Assembly (NCBI GenBank): GCA_025531455.1
Contig: JAMYHL010000097.1
Coordinates: 1-64,000, forward strand
Source of the DNA: Apiotrichum sp. Y4204
Taxonomy: Eukaryota; Basidiomycota; Tremellomycetes; Trichosporonales; Trichosporonaceae
DNA length: 64,000 nt
Reading direction: 5' to 3'
Shown here piece after piece: positions 34,332 to 46,595 of the stretch. Every line of letters begins with the position of its first letter. Position 1 is the first letter of the stretch. The translations under genes were made by a program, and so were the position numbers. Under the pieces are notes generated by a model, which did not search any database, had not been told where the DNA came from, and was given only the letters and a program-made list of their open reading frames with translations.

Positions 34332-37082
34332 ATGGCCCCTCTCTCCTTCTTAAAGTCGGGCAGCAGCTCGCACTCAGGAGACCGCGGAGGAGGTATCTCG
34401 CGAGAGAGCATCAGCCGGCCCCGGGCTCTGTCCAACAACGGCCTCGATACGCCAGGCTACACCTTTTCATCGTCCTTCTCCGACCTGCCCATATTTGCAC
34501 TCGAGCGGCCGTCAACACCTCCGCAACCACATGCCGTCCCTGGTGCATCGTCCCTGGCACGCTCGGCATCCACGAGCGGTACCGGCGGGTCCTCATCCAA
34601 CAATGTGCACGGTAGTCCTGGGAGATACAACCCCGCGCGTCTTCTGCGACGAAAAGCGTCCCGTCGAGGTGAACCCGACGCGTGGGGAGGAGTCACCGGA
34701 CATCCAGCACCACCGATAACGACCGGCCCCACACTTCTACCCCCGGGCGCGGCCCCTCCCTCGATCCACCACTTTCCCATCCCAAGCGGAGCCGGTGCCG
34801 ATGCCGCTCCGCCCTCGATATCACAGCCTATCTGGGGAGCGCGCGGCAGCAGTCCGACAGAGGCGTCTTCGATAAGTAGCGATGCGACCGAAGCGCGCCG
34901 AGCCCGTGGCCATGTACCGCGCGCACATAGTGGTGGCGGTATTTCCATCCCAGGCGGCGGAAACGTGAGCAAGTTTGGCTCGACGCGGTCTGCTCGGAGT
35001 ACTCGTTCCATCCATTCGGACGGCGAGAATGAACACGCATTCGTCCAGCCTGGTGGCTCGCAACTTCCACCGCGGGGGCCCCTCGCGTCTGCCTTCGACC
35101 CACCGACATCGTCGTCAGTCGCAGCAACACCGATGTCGTCCTCCCATCCCTTCCTCGCCCAGATCGGCAACTCCACTCCAAGCACAACTCCGGGCACCAG
35201 CACCTCGCCCTCGCAGGACACGGTAGATCCTTCGTGGGGGTCATGGTCGCGTACCACCCCGCTCTCTCCGCCACGGCGCATCGGGCGCCCTAATCCGCCG
35301 CCGCGGATGCACGCACAGGGATCGCATGGTTCCGCAGTCTCGACTTCGTCGCGTGCATCCCGCGGCTCTATCGAGTCCGCAACGCAATACAATTCCCGCC
35401 CGACCTCTCCTTCATCGCATCACAGTGGAGGGAGTGACGGGCAGCTAGGACCGGGGATAGCCAAGGACACAGCGGAATGGCTCGCGCGGAAGCCTAGTTC
35501 TCGGCGTCGCGTTCCCATCGCGTCGGCTTTCTCGTCAGCATCACCGTTTGCGATGGCAAACGGGAACATGAACGGGGCTGACGGGGGAGGAGGGGGAGAA
35601 CGGATCAGTCGCGTCTCGAGTAACTACTCTGATCGGACCGATGGGTCTGACCCCACCGAGTCGATGGTTGACCTTGAGACATCAGAGGCAACAGAGACGA
35701 TGGACGACGGTCCCCAGACAGAGCCGATCATCTCACCGCCCACACGGCAGTCGTTTGGTCCTGCCGCGTTTGGACACATGGGCTTGACAGACATTCATCA
35801 CGCGTATTATCGGCGAACGAGCGAGGGCACAAACCGGAGCGTTTCGAACAACTCGACTCGCGGCCTTGCCACACCGCGGCGGGAATCGGCTCCGAGCCAG
35901 ACCACGCCCACGCCGCCAGTCTCGAGCGATACACCACGAAAATCGAGTCTTTCTGCGCGAGGGGAGGGCTACGAGGTCAGCATGTCGTACATGCCCGGCG
36001 TGGACGAGGTGCGCTGGGAAGTGGTACTCCGCCGTGTGAATGGCAGGACCCACTTGGTTCCGCCGGGGCCACTGACGCTCGAGGGTCCATCCGACCCACA
36101 GCTGAACCGGGGCCGTATCCACGCGCACGCCCCGCCGCTCGCATCCAGCGTCAACCTCAGCCTCGCGCTCGATGTGGAGCACCCGATGGGTCGCCTCGTG
36201 TTCTCCTCCGAGCCCGACGCGAACTCGACACCGACACGAGTCCGCGGATCGCGGACGCTGGCCTCACAGCTACCCGCACGAACGACTTCGCTGGGCTCTA
36301 CCGCGCCCACGCTTGCGGCTGCTGCCGAGTTAGGGCCTGCGTTTTCGTCACCGTCGAGGGACGGGAGTATGGCAATCAACACACCGCCGGGAACGCTGTC
36401 GCCCGTTGCCGAGTCGGTTTCCTCCGTCTTCTCCCCTATCTCCCCGACCACTCCCGCGACGCCCGTGACACCAGCCATCGCAACACCGACTGCCGCGGGA
36501 ATGTCTGGGGCGTCTCCACTTTCGCCCTCGGCGGTCAAGCGATTCGGCATGATGGACGGGGCGCCAGCTAGCGCGACGACCACTGCTCCGCCACCGCCGC
36601 CGCCGAGGCGTGACTCCCGGCGGGAACGGGGACTCAGTGCCACACCCAGCCCAAGCCACACGCCAGGCGATAGCGGCATGAGCACGCCTAACGGCCCCAC
36701 CTCGCCAGCCATCGGACATGAGCACGTCAGCCCGACGACCACGCCGCCGCCCACTTCATTGACTTCTCCGGCGCGACCCGCCCCACCTCGTCCATCACGT
36801 CCCTCCCGACCGCCGAGTATGGCGAGTGACGGTGGCAACGGGGGCAGCAACGGGGGCAACCACACCGGCCTGAATTCCATACGTACCACCATCCACGCAC
36901 CCATTGCGAGCATCAACAATGGACACGGCGCACCCACGGACGCGCGCCGGACGCTTGGACCCAGTGCGTTTGGCTTGGAGCGCCTCCGCGACGCCGACCA
37001 CGTCGAGCAGATGGAGCACATCATGACTCCAGACAGCGCAAAGTCGAGTTTCGCCGAATTCAACGTCGAGTCTGCGCACTGA
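34332..37082 (+). CDS. Large disordered protein of unknown function, 916 residues
   Basis: Single exon; the ATG at 34332 (MAPLSFLKSGSS) is the first in frame after a pyrimidine-rich leader. Most of the protein is Ser/Pro/Thr/Gly-rich with many SP and TP sites, typical of a phosphorylated scaffold. One short segment, near residues 545-625, looks folded: GEGYEVSMSYMPGVDEVRWE, VVLRRVNGRTHLVPPG, then NLSLALDVEHPMGRLVF. It has the alternating hydrophobic pattern of a beta-rich domain. The far C-terminus (FGLERLRDADHVEQMEH, then SSFAEFNVESAH) is also less biased and could be a binding motif. I do not recognise the family. The large minus-strand frames over the same bases are shadows. Confidence 0.82.
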   Translation: MAPLSFLKSGSSSHSGDRGGGISRESISRPRALSNNGLDTPGYTFSSSFSDLPIFALERPSTPPQPHAVPGASSLARSASTSGTGGSSSNNVHGSPGRYNPARLLRRKASRRGEPDAWGGVTGHPAPPITTGPTLLPPGAAPPSIHHFPIPSGAGADAAPPSISQPIWGARGSSPTEASSISSDATEARRARGHVPRAHSGGGISIPGGGNVSKFGSTRSARSTRSIHSDGENEHAFVQPGGSQLPPRGPLASAFDPPTSSSVAATPMSSSHPFLAQIGNSTPSTTPGTSTSPSQDTVDPSWGSWSRTTPLSPPRRIGRPNPPPRMHAQGSHGSAVSTSSRASRGSIESATQYNSRPTSPSSHHSGGSDGQLGPGIAKDTAEWLARKPSSRRRVPIASAFSSASPFAMANGNMNGADGGGGGERISRVSSNYSDRTDGSDPTESMVDLETSEATETMDDGPQTEPIISPPTRQSFGPAAFGHMGLTDIHHAYYRRTSEGTNRSVSNNSTRGLATPRRESAPSQTTPTPPVSSDTPRKSSLSARGEGYEVSMSYMPGVDEVRWEVVLRRVNGRTHLVPPGPLTLEGPSDPQLNRGRIHAHAPPLASSVNLSLALDVEHPMGRLVFSSEPDANSTPTRVRGSRTLASQLPARTTSLGSTAPTLAAAAELGPAFSSPSRDGSMAINTPPGTLSPVAESVSSVFSPISPTTPATPVTPAIATPTAAGMSGASPLSPSAVKRFGMMDGAPASATTTAPPPPPPRRDSRRERGLSATPSPSHTPGDSGMSTPNGPTSPAIGHEHVSPTTTPPPTSLTSPARPAPPRPSRPSRPPSMASDGGNGGSNGGNHTGLNSIRTTIHAPIASINNGHGAPTDARRTLGPSAFGLERLRDADHVEQMEHIMTPDSAKSSFAEFNVESAH

Positions 37083-37532
37083 GTGGCGAGAGTCAGTGAC
37101 CGACCCGACACAATACGCACGCTCAACATACGCACTCCACGGATCCTATTCAAGTGGCGGCGACTAGTACATTCCGCGACAAGGCGACGAGCCCTGTTGC
37201 GTGTGGCGACGCTAGCTGTTTGTGGCGCTTCCCGCTTTGGCGCCACCTGTGATGGCTTTGTCACTGTCCGGAGTGCGTGTGCTCGTCACGCAGGAGACTA
37301 GCGTTGCGACAGGCTTATTACATTGCATTTGGCCCTGTCTTCGATCGTTGTAGCAATGTGCTATCAGCACCTCAGGTTTCAGCATTCACTAGTTAGTCGG
37401 TAGACATCTTCTAGGGCCTGTACGACATGTACCATTATCAGCACTACATCAATTCTCGTTGATGACGAATCTGAATTGCTGAGAAGGTAGAAGCGATGGC
37501 TCGCCCACTGGCTCGGTAACATCTTCCGTACA
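37083..37532. other. Convergent intergenic region
   Basis: Shared 3' region of two convergent genes, the 916-residue protein on the plus strand and the DUF89 protein on the minus strand. No other gene is visible. Confidence 0.6.
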
Positions 37533-39616
37533 TTATTTGCTGTCGCGCCCACAGAACGAGACGACTGCGTACTTGCCAGACACGCGCCACGACTTGTCTT
37601 CGACATCTAGGCGCGCCTCCGTTCCCTCAGGAAGTCCACAACTAGCGGGAGTCAGCCATGCCGTGAAGTTGTGTTAGGTGACTTTGACGTACATCGTATC
37701 TGCCTTATTTGTTCTAAGCGAGATTAGGCTGATTTTCCCTGCGAGTGGGCCTTGCATTGTTAGCCCGACGTCACGCGTACATTCTTGGTTGGTAGACTCA
37801 CCGAGCGCGGTTTCAAAGGGTGTCGTTGTGGGCCACTTGGCATCCCCGATGAGTTTGCGGTAGCTGTCATCAGTTTGAGGCAAGTCGTGCGATAACAGGT
37901 TACTGACTTGAGGTCTCCTTTGAACACTACGAGGCCCGCCTTCTGCAGTTCGGCGAGGAGATCGGGGTCGACCGCGGGCAGGTCCTGATACGCATACTGC
38001 GTGCACCAGAAATTGGCAGCAGGGACGTCAGCACCCAATGGTGTATCGGTTGGAATCGACAAGCGGAAGCGTCCGGCCGCAACGTGTCCCTTCCACCGCT
38101 CCGCGAGAGTGGTGAGAGCATCAGCATCTTCATCCGTGAGGCTGGAGCGAGAGTCAAAGAAAGTCTTGTCGAGTAGGGAATCGATGGTCCATCTGAGGAA
38201 ATGAGCTATTTTCAAGCAGTCCAAGCTTACTCCCAGTCGAAAGGCAATACATCCGACACAAACCAAGGGATCGTCTTCGGGCTGCGAGTCAGTAGTGTTA
38301 TGCCACCTATACTCACTGAAAGACCACCTGGTCAACGAATGGGGTGCATGAGATAAGGAAGTCGGCCAACACAAAGTCCGTGTACACTTCAAAGCCAGCT
38401 ACACGTCAGCTTATACTTGAACGAGGGCACACACCATTGTCCATGACGATATCGACACGTCCGTTGTCCATCGTCTTGAGAAGTGCCCAGACCTTGGGGA
38501 GATCATCACGCAGAATCTTCTTAGCCTGCTCCGCCTGGGCCGCCGCCCCTACAGCTTGCAGCTTCTTCAGATCTTCGTAGTTGAGGTCTACGAGAAGCGA
38601 CAAGTCTGTTGCGTTTCCCCACAAGTCAGCCTGTATCATCTCCCTGAGACTGTCAGCCATCATGCGGGCAAGGTCTGCTCGTCCACGATTGAATCTACCC
38701 CTTCTCGAGCAGTTCTTCACGCCTACAGACTGAAGGCTTCAGCACTCACCAAAATGCAATCTCCATTCTGCTGCCTTCCTTCTCCCAACCTTCCTGCAGC
38801 TTAGAATCGCCAACCATCTCATTCAGCGCCTTAGCGAGGTGGACGATCGCACCAGAGGAGGACTTGAAAGTCTCTTCCTTGGAAGCAAAGAACGGATCGT
38901 ACTCCTTCCAATGCTCGGTGCGAGCGAACATTGAGCGCAGAAGGCGGTAGCTGTACTCAGTTATGACCAACCGCAATCTACAGGCGCGCGTTCCCGACTC
39001 ACAGGTAACATTCTGCAAACAGCCAGTTCATAGTAAACCACTTCTTGTCCTCGTCTGAAGTGGCAGCCAGCTCGTCATTGTAGCATGCAATGTTGCCTCC
39101 GCCGTCGTCTGGAATGGGTCTGGTTAGCAGTCAGCGACACGTGACTTTTGAGAGAGCTTGAACCTTCACCGCACTGACTCGAGCACCTTGTTCCTACCCA
39201 TCGCATGCTTCAGCCCGCTCAGTCCGGAGACCAACGCCTTGCCCTCGGCGAGCTTGGGGTCGTCCGTTGCCAGCGAGTGGTTCACATCAGTAACGGCCGA
39301 CACAATGTTGGTCAGGATCACGGGCCATCTTGGGGGTGTCAGTAACAGGGCAACACGCGCTCGAGTAGAGGCGATGTGGACGTACCTGTGGACGACGGTG
39401 GTGTATCTGCACTGTCAGTAATGAAGCTCTACCGCGCATGCGCGTGCGCCAGTGTTGCCATGACACTGAACGCCGCCTGACTCGCAGGTGCACAGGTGTA
39501 CGCACGAGAAACTGTGGAGGAGCGTTAATAATACGGTAAAACCACTCGGCGGATTTCACGCACCTGTCCTTGTCGCGAGGCGAATACCGCTCAACGGGCG
39601 GCTGATAGAGGTGCAT
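37533..39616 (-). CDS. DUF89 / ARMT1-type damage-control phosphatase
   Basis: The start is the ATG at 39616 (MHLYQPPVERYS) and the stop is at 37533-37535 (...GRDSK). Many short introns interrupt it; not every junction was fixed. Recognisable blocks, in order: RYSPRDKDRCVKSAEWFYRI; a Gly-rich motif GGGNIACYNDEL; YRLLRSMFARTEHWKEYDPF; SLLVDLNYEDLKKLQ; the metal-site motif VDIVMDN; FWCTQYAYQDLPAVDPDL; FKGDLNYRKLIGDAKW; and GKISLISLRTNKADT. These are the hallmarks of the DUF89 subfamily that includes human ARMT1 and yeast YMR027W. Those proteins are metal-dependent phosphatases acting on sugar phosphates such as fructose-1-phosphate to limit glycation damage; a glutamate O-methyltransferase role has also been proposed for ARMT1. 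It is divergently oriented to TAH18, with 317 bp between the start codons. Confidence 0.9.
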
Positions 39617-39933
39617 GGCTGTGAGCTGCCTTTTGTCACAGCCGTTTATCGCAGCCGACGGAGATGAGGAAATAAGAGCAAGAGGGAGTGAGTATGTGGA
39701 CAAAAGGTAGGGAGATCTTGTCGGCGGGGTTGTTTTCGTTTGTCGTCATCGGACACGAATTTCCGATTTCCTTGGCCCAAACGTGGGCTTGATAAGCCAC
39801 CAGGCAACCAGACAACGAACAACGGACGGGGCCACACTCTTCCATCTCCTTCCCATCTGTGTTCATCTTTCTCTCAATCTTCTTAAACTCTCTTATTGCG
39901 ATTCCATCTCCTCCAGCAGCCGACTGCTCCATC
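39617..39933. promoter_or_regulatory. Bidirectional promoter, DUF89 gene / TAH18
   Basis: The 317 bp between two divergent start codons must contain both core promoters. The TAH18 side ends in a pyrimidine-rich leader. No specific operator could be identified. Confidence 0.6.
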
Positions 39934-42319
39934 ATGGCAGCGGGAACGGCAATTGCCCCAGCGTCCAGCTCACAAGTGGAGGCGGCCTCGACAATCGCGC
40001 CCTCTCGCGAGATGACCATGTCCCCCACACCCTCCACCACATCGACGTCCGCATCGGAGCCGCAGCACGTGCTGATCCTGTACGCGTCCGAGACGGGAAA
40101 CGCGCAGGACTTTGCCGAGCGCGTCGCGCGCGCGTTCCGTGCCGCCCACCGCCGCGCCGTCGTGCTCAGCATGGACGAGTATGATGTTGCTGACCTGCCA
40201 CACGAACCTCTCATCATTTTCATTACCTCCACTCACGGCCGTGGCGAACCCCCGCCCGCGATGCGCGTCCTTTGGGAAAAGCTGATTAGGAAAGGCCTTC
40301 CAGAAGATATTCTTGAGGGTGGGTGGTAACTCGTGATGTGCTTCGCACACCGTGCAAGGCTGTAAATGCCAACGATGAATCAGCGCTGATTTCCAGATGT
40401 TCATTATACGATCTATGGCCTGGGCGATACCTCGTACGAGCGGTTTTGCTTTGCGGGAAAGATGTTGGTGCGCCGATTGGAGAGCCTTGGAGCACAGTTG
40501 TTGTGTCCTGCCGCTTGGGGAGACGAGCGAGCCCCCGACGGGTGAGTGCACGATACGACGACTACTGACACGACAGATATGAAGAAACTTTCATGCCATG
40601 GCTTCAAAATACCCTCGATACTATTGTTCCATACCTCCCCGGTCCCTCTACATCACCGCTCCCTTCGACTGCACCGCCTCCACCGATCTACTCGATGGAA
40701 CCTGCGCCCGTTGAAGCCGACCTTTCGGGACTGTCGTTGAACGACCAGAGGGAAGCAGGTCATGACAAGGAAAATGGAGATTCCTCCTCTCAGGTTCCCG
40801 CTGTATATGTCCCAAGAGGCTGGAAGTGGGCAACCTTGACCAAGAACGAACGCGTCACTGCAAAAGACTGGTGGCAAGACGTGCGACGATTCGACCTCAC
40901 TCTCGACGACGACGTACCCTACCTTCCAGGAGCAGTGGCAGGGCTGCATCCTCGCTGTTCTGATGTCGAAGTGAACGCCTTTCTTGAGGACAACTCTCTA
41001 GAAGCAGAGGCTGACCGGCCGATTATCATCAGGTCCACACTGCCAGGTATGTACACATGGACTGATTGGTGTTGACGCCCACAGAGCAGCCTTTGCCACC
41101 ACACTTTCCCAGCGGACCGACAACATTGCGATCGCTACTCACCCACCATTTGGACCTGCGTTCCTCTCCACGGAAGAGTTTCTTCGAATGGCTTCGCCGA
41201 TTCGCGGACGATGAACGGGAGGCGGAACGTTTGGATGAATTCGTGGCGGACCCCGATGAGGTGCACGACTACGCAACGCGCCCAAGCCGAACCATCCTGG
41301 AGACACTCGCCGACTTTCGTCTCACAAAGATTCCGCTTCAATATGTGCTCGAAGTTCTCCCTCCACTGCGCAGGAGACAGTTTTCCATAGCGAGTGATTC
41401 CGAGGTAGGTGTTTGGTTACTGACCACCTGCAATTAATCGCTCCCAGCTGACTCCTGCAGGCCCACCCGGGTAAAATTGAGCTGCTGGTCGCGTTGGTGG
41501 AGTACAAGACGAATCTCTCCGTCTCCCGTGTCGGCTTGTGCTCTTCGTGGCTTTCGACTTTACCGGAGGGCACACGGATTCCGTACGAAGTTCTGCCACC
41601 GACCCTCTTCCTTCCAAGTGTGGATACTCCGGTCATTCTCGTGGGCCCCGGTACCGGAGTTGCACCGATGCGAGCGTTCCTTGAGGCTCGTGTCGCGCAG
41701 GGCGCAGGCAAGGGTATGTTCATGGTGATTGCAGGTTCCAGCAATGCTTACTCGAGCAGATACGGCCTTGTACTTTGGATGCCGCAGCATCACGCAGGAT
41801 CTCTACTTTGCAGACGACTGGGAGTCCCACCGGGCGGCTGGCGCAACTGTCCGCATCGCACCGAGCCGCGATAGTGTGGAGAAGGTCTACGTTCAGAACC
41901 TCATACGCGATGACGCCAAGATGGTAAATGACTGGATTGTCAACCGCCGCGGACACATCTATGTTTGCGGGTAAGTTCCAATGCCTGATTCTGTTGTGTG
42001 ACGAAAATGGCCCGAACCACAGGGGACGGTTAATCTGTCTGGCAACGAACCGAACACCGGTCCGAACCGGAACGATGACATGACTTCTCCTGAGGCAGGG
42101 CCATGCGCGAGAAGACGCATGGACACACACCATTGACGTTGAAAGGTTGTGACTGTGACTGACGCTCCCAGATCGTCCAACGCCATGCCCCGCGAAGTCC
42201 GGGCTGCTGTTGCGTGGTGTATTTCGAGCGCAGGTGCAGGGCAGATGAGTGAGGAGGAGGCTGAAGCGTATGTGGAGACCATGTTTGACGAGGGTCGTGG
42301 TGGCGAGGAGAGCTGGTAG
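39934..42319 (+). CDS. TAH18: NADPH-dependent diflavin oxidoreductase Tah18 (cytosolic Fe-S assembly)
   Basis: Seven exons (39934-40318, 40397-40541, 40577-41046, 41085-41404, 41461-41713, 41760-41970, 42172-42319) join in frame to 643 residues, the usual length for this family. Tah18 passes electrons from NADPH through FAD and FMN to Dre2 in cytosolic Fe-S cluster assembly. An N-terminal extension precedes the FMN flavodoxin domain (ILYASETGNAQDFAERVA; ITSTHGRGEPP; YGLGDTSYERFCFAGKML). The FAD domain includes RRRQFSIAS, and the NADPH domain includes VILVGPGTGVAPMRAFLE and LYFGCRSITQDLYFADDW. The C-terminus has the family pattern IYVCG...SSNAMPREVRAAV ending EESW. An in-frame ATG upstream would add 25 hydrophobic residues; 39934 fits the flavodoxin family better. 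Confidence 0.95.
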
Positions 42320-43197
42320 ACTACATAGACGGGATGGTTTCAGCTGCATGATGCATTGCATTGCACTCTCAACCGTCTGAAACGGGCATGACTGAGCGTG
42401 TCTTGCAAGAGGGGGGTCGTACCATAAGGGCGTAGGTCAGACATGTCACAGTCTCTCGAGGCATGCATACAAATCAACATGAAGCGCAGTGTTTGACTGT
42501 GTTGCATGTAACGTTGATAGCATCTGTACATGCTGCTGCTGCTGCTGTTGCTGTTGCTTGGCTGCGTTGCGTTGCACACGGCCGGGAGCGGAAAGAGATG
42601 GGTGAAAGAGCGACGACGAGACTTGGGGTCCAAAAGTTGATCGATGTCATTTTCATTTCTCTTTGCAAACTGTTGCCATCCATTCCAATCCACCCTACAT
42701 ATCCTATCTATATTCATCATCTCTACATCACACTCAACACACACATACACACACAAACATTGCATTGTCCGGCTCCATATCACTATATCTCAGTAACGAC
42801 GACAGCGACTGTAACGACGACGACGACAAACGAACAACCACACGGTGGAAACAGTGCTTGCTCAGACTTGGGCGGCCAACAAGACATCTCACATTATCTC
42901 ATATCTCCTCATCCACCGACCGCGCTTCCTTCCTGACACGGGACCGGTAACCGGCCGCCGATAATTTGTGCTTCCTATCCACCTCTCTCTCCGCCGCTGT
43001 TGACGTCCGTCACATCCCGGCACATCTCGCCGGATCGTGAGACGCTCCTCTCCATCGCTCTCGCACATCACCTTACACACATTCATGGACGCGCTTCCAT
43101 AGCTGCCATTCCATCCTCGCTGTGCTCGCACCCCATCAACACCGTCAACCCACTCGACCCACCATCCCCTCTTCACCATCTTCTGTGCGTGCACACC
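42320..43197. other. Intergenic region
   Basis: 3' region of TAH18 and promoter/leader of the alpha/beta hydrolase gene. It contains a TGC-type trinucleotide tract near 42.54 kb and CA- and GAC-rich stretches at 42.72-42.83 kb. No further gene is seen. Confidence 0.55.
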
Positions 43198-45921
43198 ATG
43201 GCGACCCTTCAGGCAGACCCCGGGTCGCCATCAGCCGGTCGGCTTGCGCACCTCCTCAAGTCGTACACATCCACCCATCCCCTCCGCTCTCCGTCTCCAT
43301 TGCCGCGAGGGTCGCGCATCGACCCCAAGGTCGTGCAGCGCCCAGCTCCCCTGTCATCAACATCGCCACTGCTCTGGACCCTCTCCACATGGTTTGCATT
43401 CGTGCAGTTCGCCCTCGCCAAGGGGCTCCATATCATCTGGAGCCTCCTCAAGCACTTCTTGTTTGGCCCGCAGCGCAAGAGCTGGGGCTATCGCATGACA
43501 TTTGTGAGTGCAATATTACATATTACAGCGTATTATTATCTGTTGTTTTGTGCACACGATCACGCGACATGTTGGTCGGTGACGAGAGCAACAGAGTTAT
43601 GCACTGCTGCACAGCTGCTTTTGCCACTCTTTGTGTGTCTGTCGTGCTGACGCCTGTCGCAGATCATCTCGTTCATGCGCAACGTCGCCAACTACACCGA
43701 CTTTGCCGACATTGTCCTCCTCCGACGTCTCATCTCCATCACCTATCTCATCCCGCTACCCGCCGACGCCGTCGTCACGCCCATTACATTTCTGGTGCCG
43801 AAGCGCAAGCCGGCCGATGCATGTCGGGGATTCCTGAGGTGAGCACACTGTTCGTCAACGCAAGGTCCACGTCGGCCGTCGCGACCTCGGAGATAGCGAA
43901 CGCTTAATCTCCACTCTGTTGACGCTGGCGGGATTGGGGGGCCAACGAACAGGCACTTGGTGCCTGCCTCTCGCGCAGTACCTCTTATCTCCATCATGAT
44001 GCGTGCATCGATTCGCATGCCGTACAAATCGCCCCAACCTGCAACTTTATCTCCACATTTTCGTACCAGTCGCTGATACCAACCACAGGGAATGGGATTT
44101 GCAAGAAACAGGCGCTCGCGAGCTCACAGGTGAATGGGTCGTGGGCAATGATGTATGGAAGCGGCTCAAGACTGAGCGGCGGGCACGGTGGCATGCCGAA
44201 CTCCGCAGACGCGCTCCACCGGGCCCTTCTCGGCTTCGCGAAGCTGTCCTCGACGACGAGATCATCATGTCTACATCGTCCAGCCCATCAATCGGACGCC
44301 GTCACAATTCAAACTCGTCTGCATCTGGTCCACCTGCTGTGGAGCGCGAAAGTGGTCGAGGGACACCAGAGCCCGAGCTCGAGGGTGAAGCAGCTGTTCC
44401 TACAAGCCGGCGGGAGCGCGTCATCTATTATGTTCACGGTGGTGCTTACTATGTTGGTAACGCTGCCACCCACCGCCTCGTCACTATTGGAGTAAGCAAG
44501 GCTTGCAACGCCAGAGTGTTTGGTAAGTGTCAGCTGCAAGACTTTGAAAGACCTAGACATCCTCATCGTTGGTCACGCCCTAACTGTCAGCCATCACGTA
44601 TCGCCTGGCGCCGGAGTTCAGCTTCCCCCTCCCCCTCATTGACGTTCTTCAAGGATATCTCCGCCTTCTTGCCCCACCACTGTCGATCCCTGCGGAGAAC
44701 ATCATCATTGCCGGTGACTCAGCTGGCGGTGGCCTCACTCTCGCCTTGTGCCTGTATCTCCGCGACAACGGGTATCAGCTGCCCTCTGGTCTTGTGCTCA
44801 TGTCACCTTGGGTAGACTTGACCATGTCCTGCGGAAGCTGGGACGATAACGGGGACATGGACGTCATCCCATTGCCGGAGGCAGATGACCATCTCAATCC
44901 GGTTGGGTGTTACCTTGGGCCAAAGGGTATTGCGAACTATCTTACCCACCCTTACGCATCTCCCTTGTTTGGCGACTTGCGGGGTATGCCACCAATGTTA
45001 ATTCAGTCTGGCGACTCGGAAGTACTCCGTGACGAGATCACACTTTTGGCGCACAAGGCAACTCTGGCCGGAGTGTCGGTCACGCATGAGCTGTATGAGG
45101 ATATGGTCCATGTGTTCCAAATGTTCACATGGCTACCTGCGACACACGCCGCTATCAACAGCATCGGCCGTTGGGTACGCCAGACTCTGCCCCGCATCGA
45201 GTGGGAGCAGCGCCAGATGGCGGAAATGGAGGCCACAGCGGAAGAAACCGACGATTGGTACGGCGTGCACAATGGGCCATTCGAGGAAAGCCCCGTGGAG
45301 ATGACCACTGCCCCAGCCCCCAGCGGCGGCAGTTTGGGTCTCGACCGATTCCCCGACATCGCGCCGAGTGGCCACGCTCCGCATATTGACGTCGACTCGC
45401 TGCCGGCAAGTGTTCCTCCGCCAGACGAAGTGGGTCGCGTCCGTTCTTCTGAGTCGCTTCACCGCGACACCCACGATCTTCACGCCCACCACGAAGCGTT
45501 CCTCCATTCGCCACGTCCTCCGATGCGCCGCGCAAACACAACAGGCCACCGCTCGGCCACATCTTCACCTGCCGTCTCCACCTCTGCTCTTGCGACACCT
45601 CGCACGTCTTTCCGTCGCCGCCGTACCACGGCCAATCTTCAGATGCTCACTTCCTCGCCTGTCTCTCCTACTGGCTCTGGCTATCCTGCGAGCAACCCTG
45701 TCAGCCCCACGCCATCCGTCCGGCGCCGTTTCCGCGCCCCAACCATCTCACACCCCACGACCCCCACGACTCGCTCCCGCTCCCAGTCTCACACAGACAT
45801 CTTCCACCTCGTGGAGGGCTATGTCGAGGACGGCGCTGCCAACGCAACGGTTGTGTACACTCCTGGCGGCGAGATTCGCAGCGTGGGCGTTTTGGGCGAC
45901 GAGAGCGACGATGAGCAGTAG
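43198..45921 (+). CDS. HSL-type alpha/beta hydrolase (lipase/esterase), membrane-associated
   Basis: Four exons (43198-43503, 43663-43838, 44089-44522, 44591-45921) join in frame to 748 residues. The N-terminus has a hydrophobic segment (LLWTLSTWFAFVQFALAKGLHIIW) that may anchor it to ER or lipid droplets. The hydrolase-3 fold shows the oxyanion motif HGGAYYVG (His277) and the nucleophile elbow GDSAGGG (Ser349). Downstream, PPMLIQSGDSEVLRDE supplies the likely acid, and YEDMVHVFQMF the catalytic His. This is the hormone-sensitive-lipase/steryl-deacetylase branch, which acts on acyl esters; yeast Say1 and related fungal lipases are members. The C-terminal ~230 residues are Ser/Thr/Pro/Arg-rich and probably disordered and phosphorylated. 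The substrate cannot be assigned from the sequence. Confidence 0.92.
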
Positions 45922-46595
45922 ACGGCTAGACACAGAGTCACGAGTTTCTATCGCTGTCACGAAGAGTAGGAGCTCCCTCTGGGATGTTACATTTCGCGAG
46001 ATCCCCCCAAGCAATCATTCCATCCAGTCTCGACAGCAGCTTCTGTACATGTCTGTACATGTTGTATGCACGCATGCATGATTATCCACCAACGTAACTA
46101 AGGAACATCGAGAATGGGGCCGGAAAGGTCGCAACGATAATGGCAGGAGGCTAGATGTTTACCTCTGCCTGCACACCGGACTGCGACAGCAAATACGAAA
46201 GCAGATGGGTATCTCAGCCATGAGCATGTAAAGGTGGTGGAGGTCACATCTAGAAGAGAGCAACGGCAGCGGCGAAAAGGGAGATTCGGATAACTTCTGA
46301 ACACCAAATGATCCCTATCCAGGAGCGGAGCTACATACAAGATCAACATTAACCAACGAGACGCTCACAATTCCACAATGCTCCTCTGCGCTGCCAAAAG
46401 GGCCTCACCAACTCCTGGGCTTGTGAGGACACTGCGAAGCTCTTTCGCAACACTGGAATTTCATGACGCAAACAATTAACTACAAAAGGGGGAAGAAGAA
46501 AATCGAAGAATCACTAAGAAAACTACAGCAACAGGCCAGCTAAGAAAACAACGGAAGCGGTCAAGCAGCTGCTCATTAGCCCGCCAGTGCAAATC
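45922..46595. other. Convergent intergenic region
   Basis: 3' regions of the alpha/beta hydrolase gene (plus) and the secreted repeat protein gene (minus). An imperfect TGTACATG repeat (plus-strand 46045-46062) is the only notable sequence. Confidence 0.55.

Noticed and set aside
34457..37264. Long minus-strand frames opposite the 916-residue protein
   Set aside because: Shadows of a GC-rich coding region with strong codon bias; no domain.
42463..43200. Plus-strand frames upstream of the alpha/beta hydrolase
   Set aside because: CA- and TGC-rich low complexity and leader-like sequence; the hydrolase ATG at 43198 starts a better protein.
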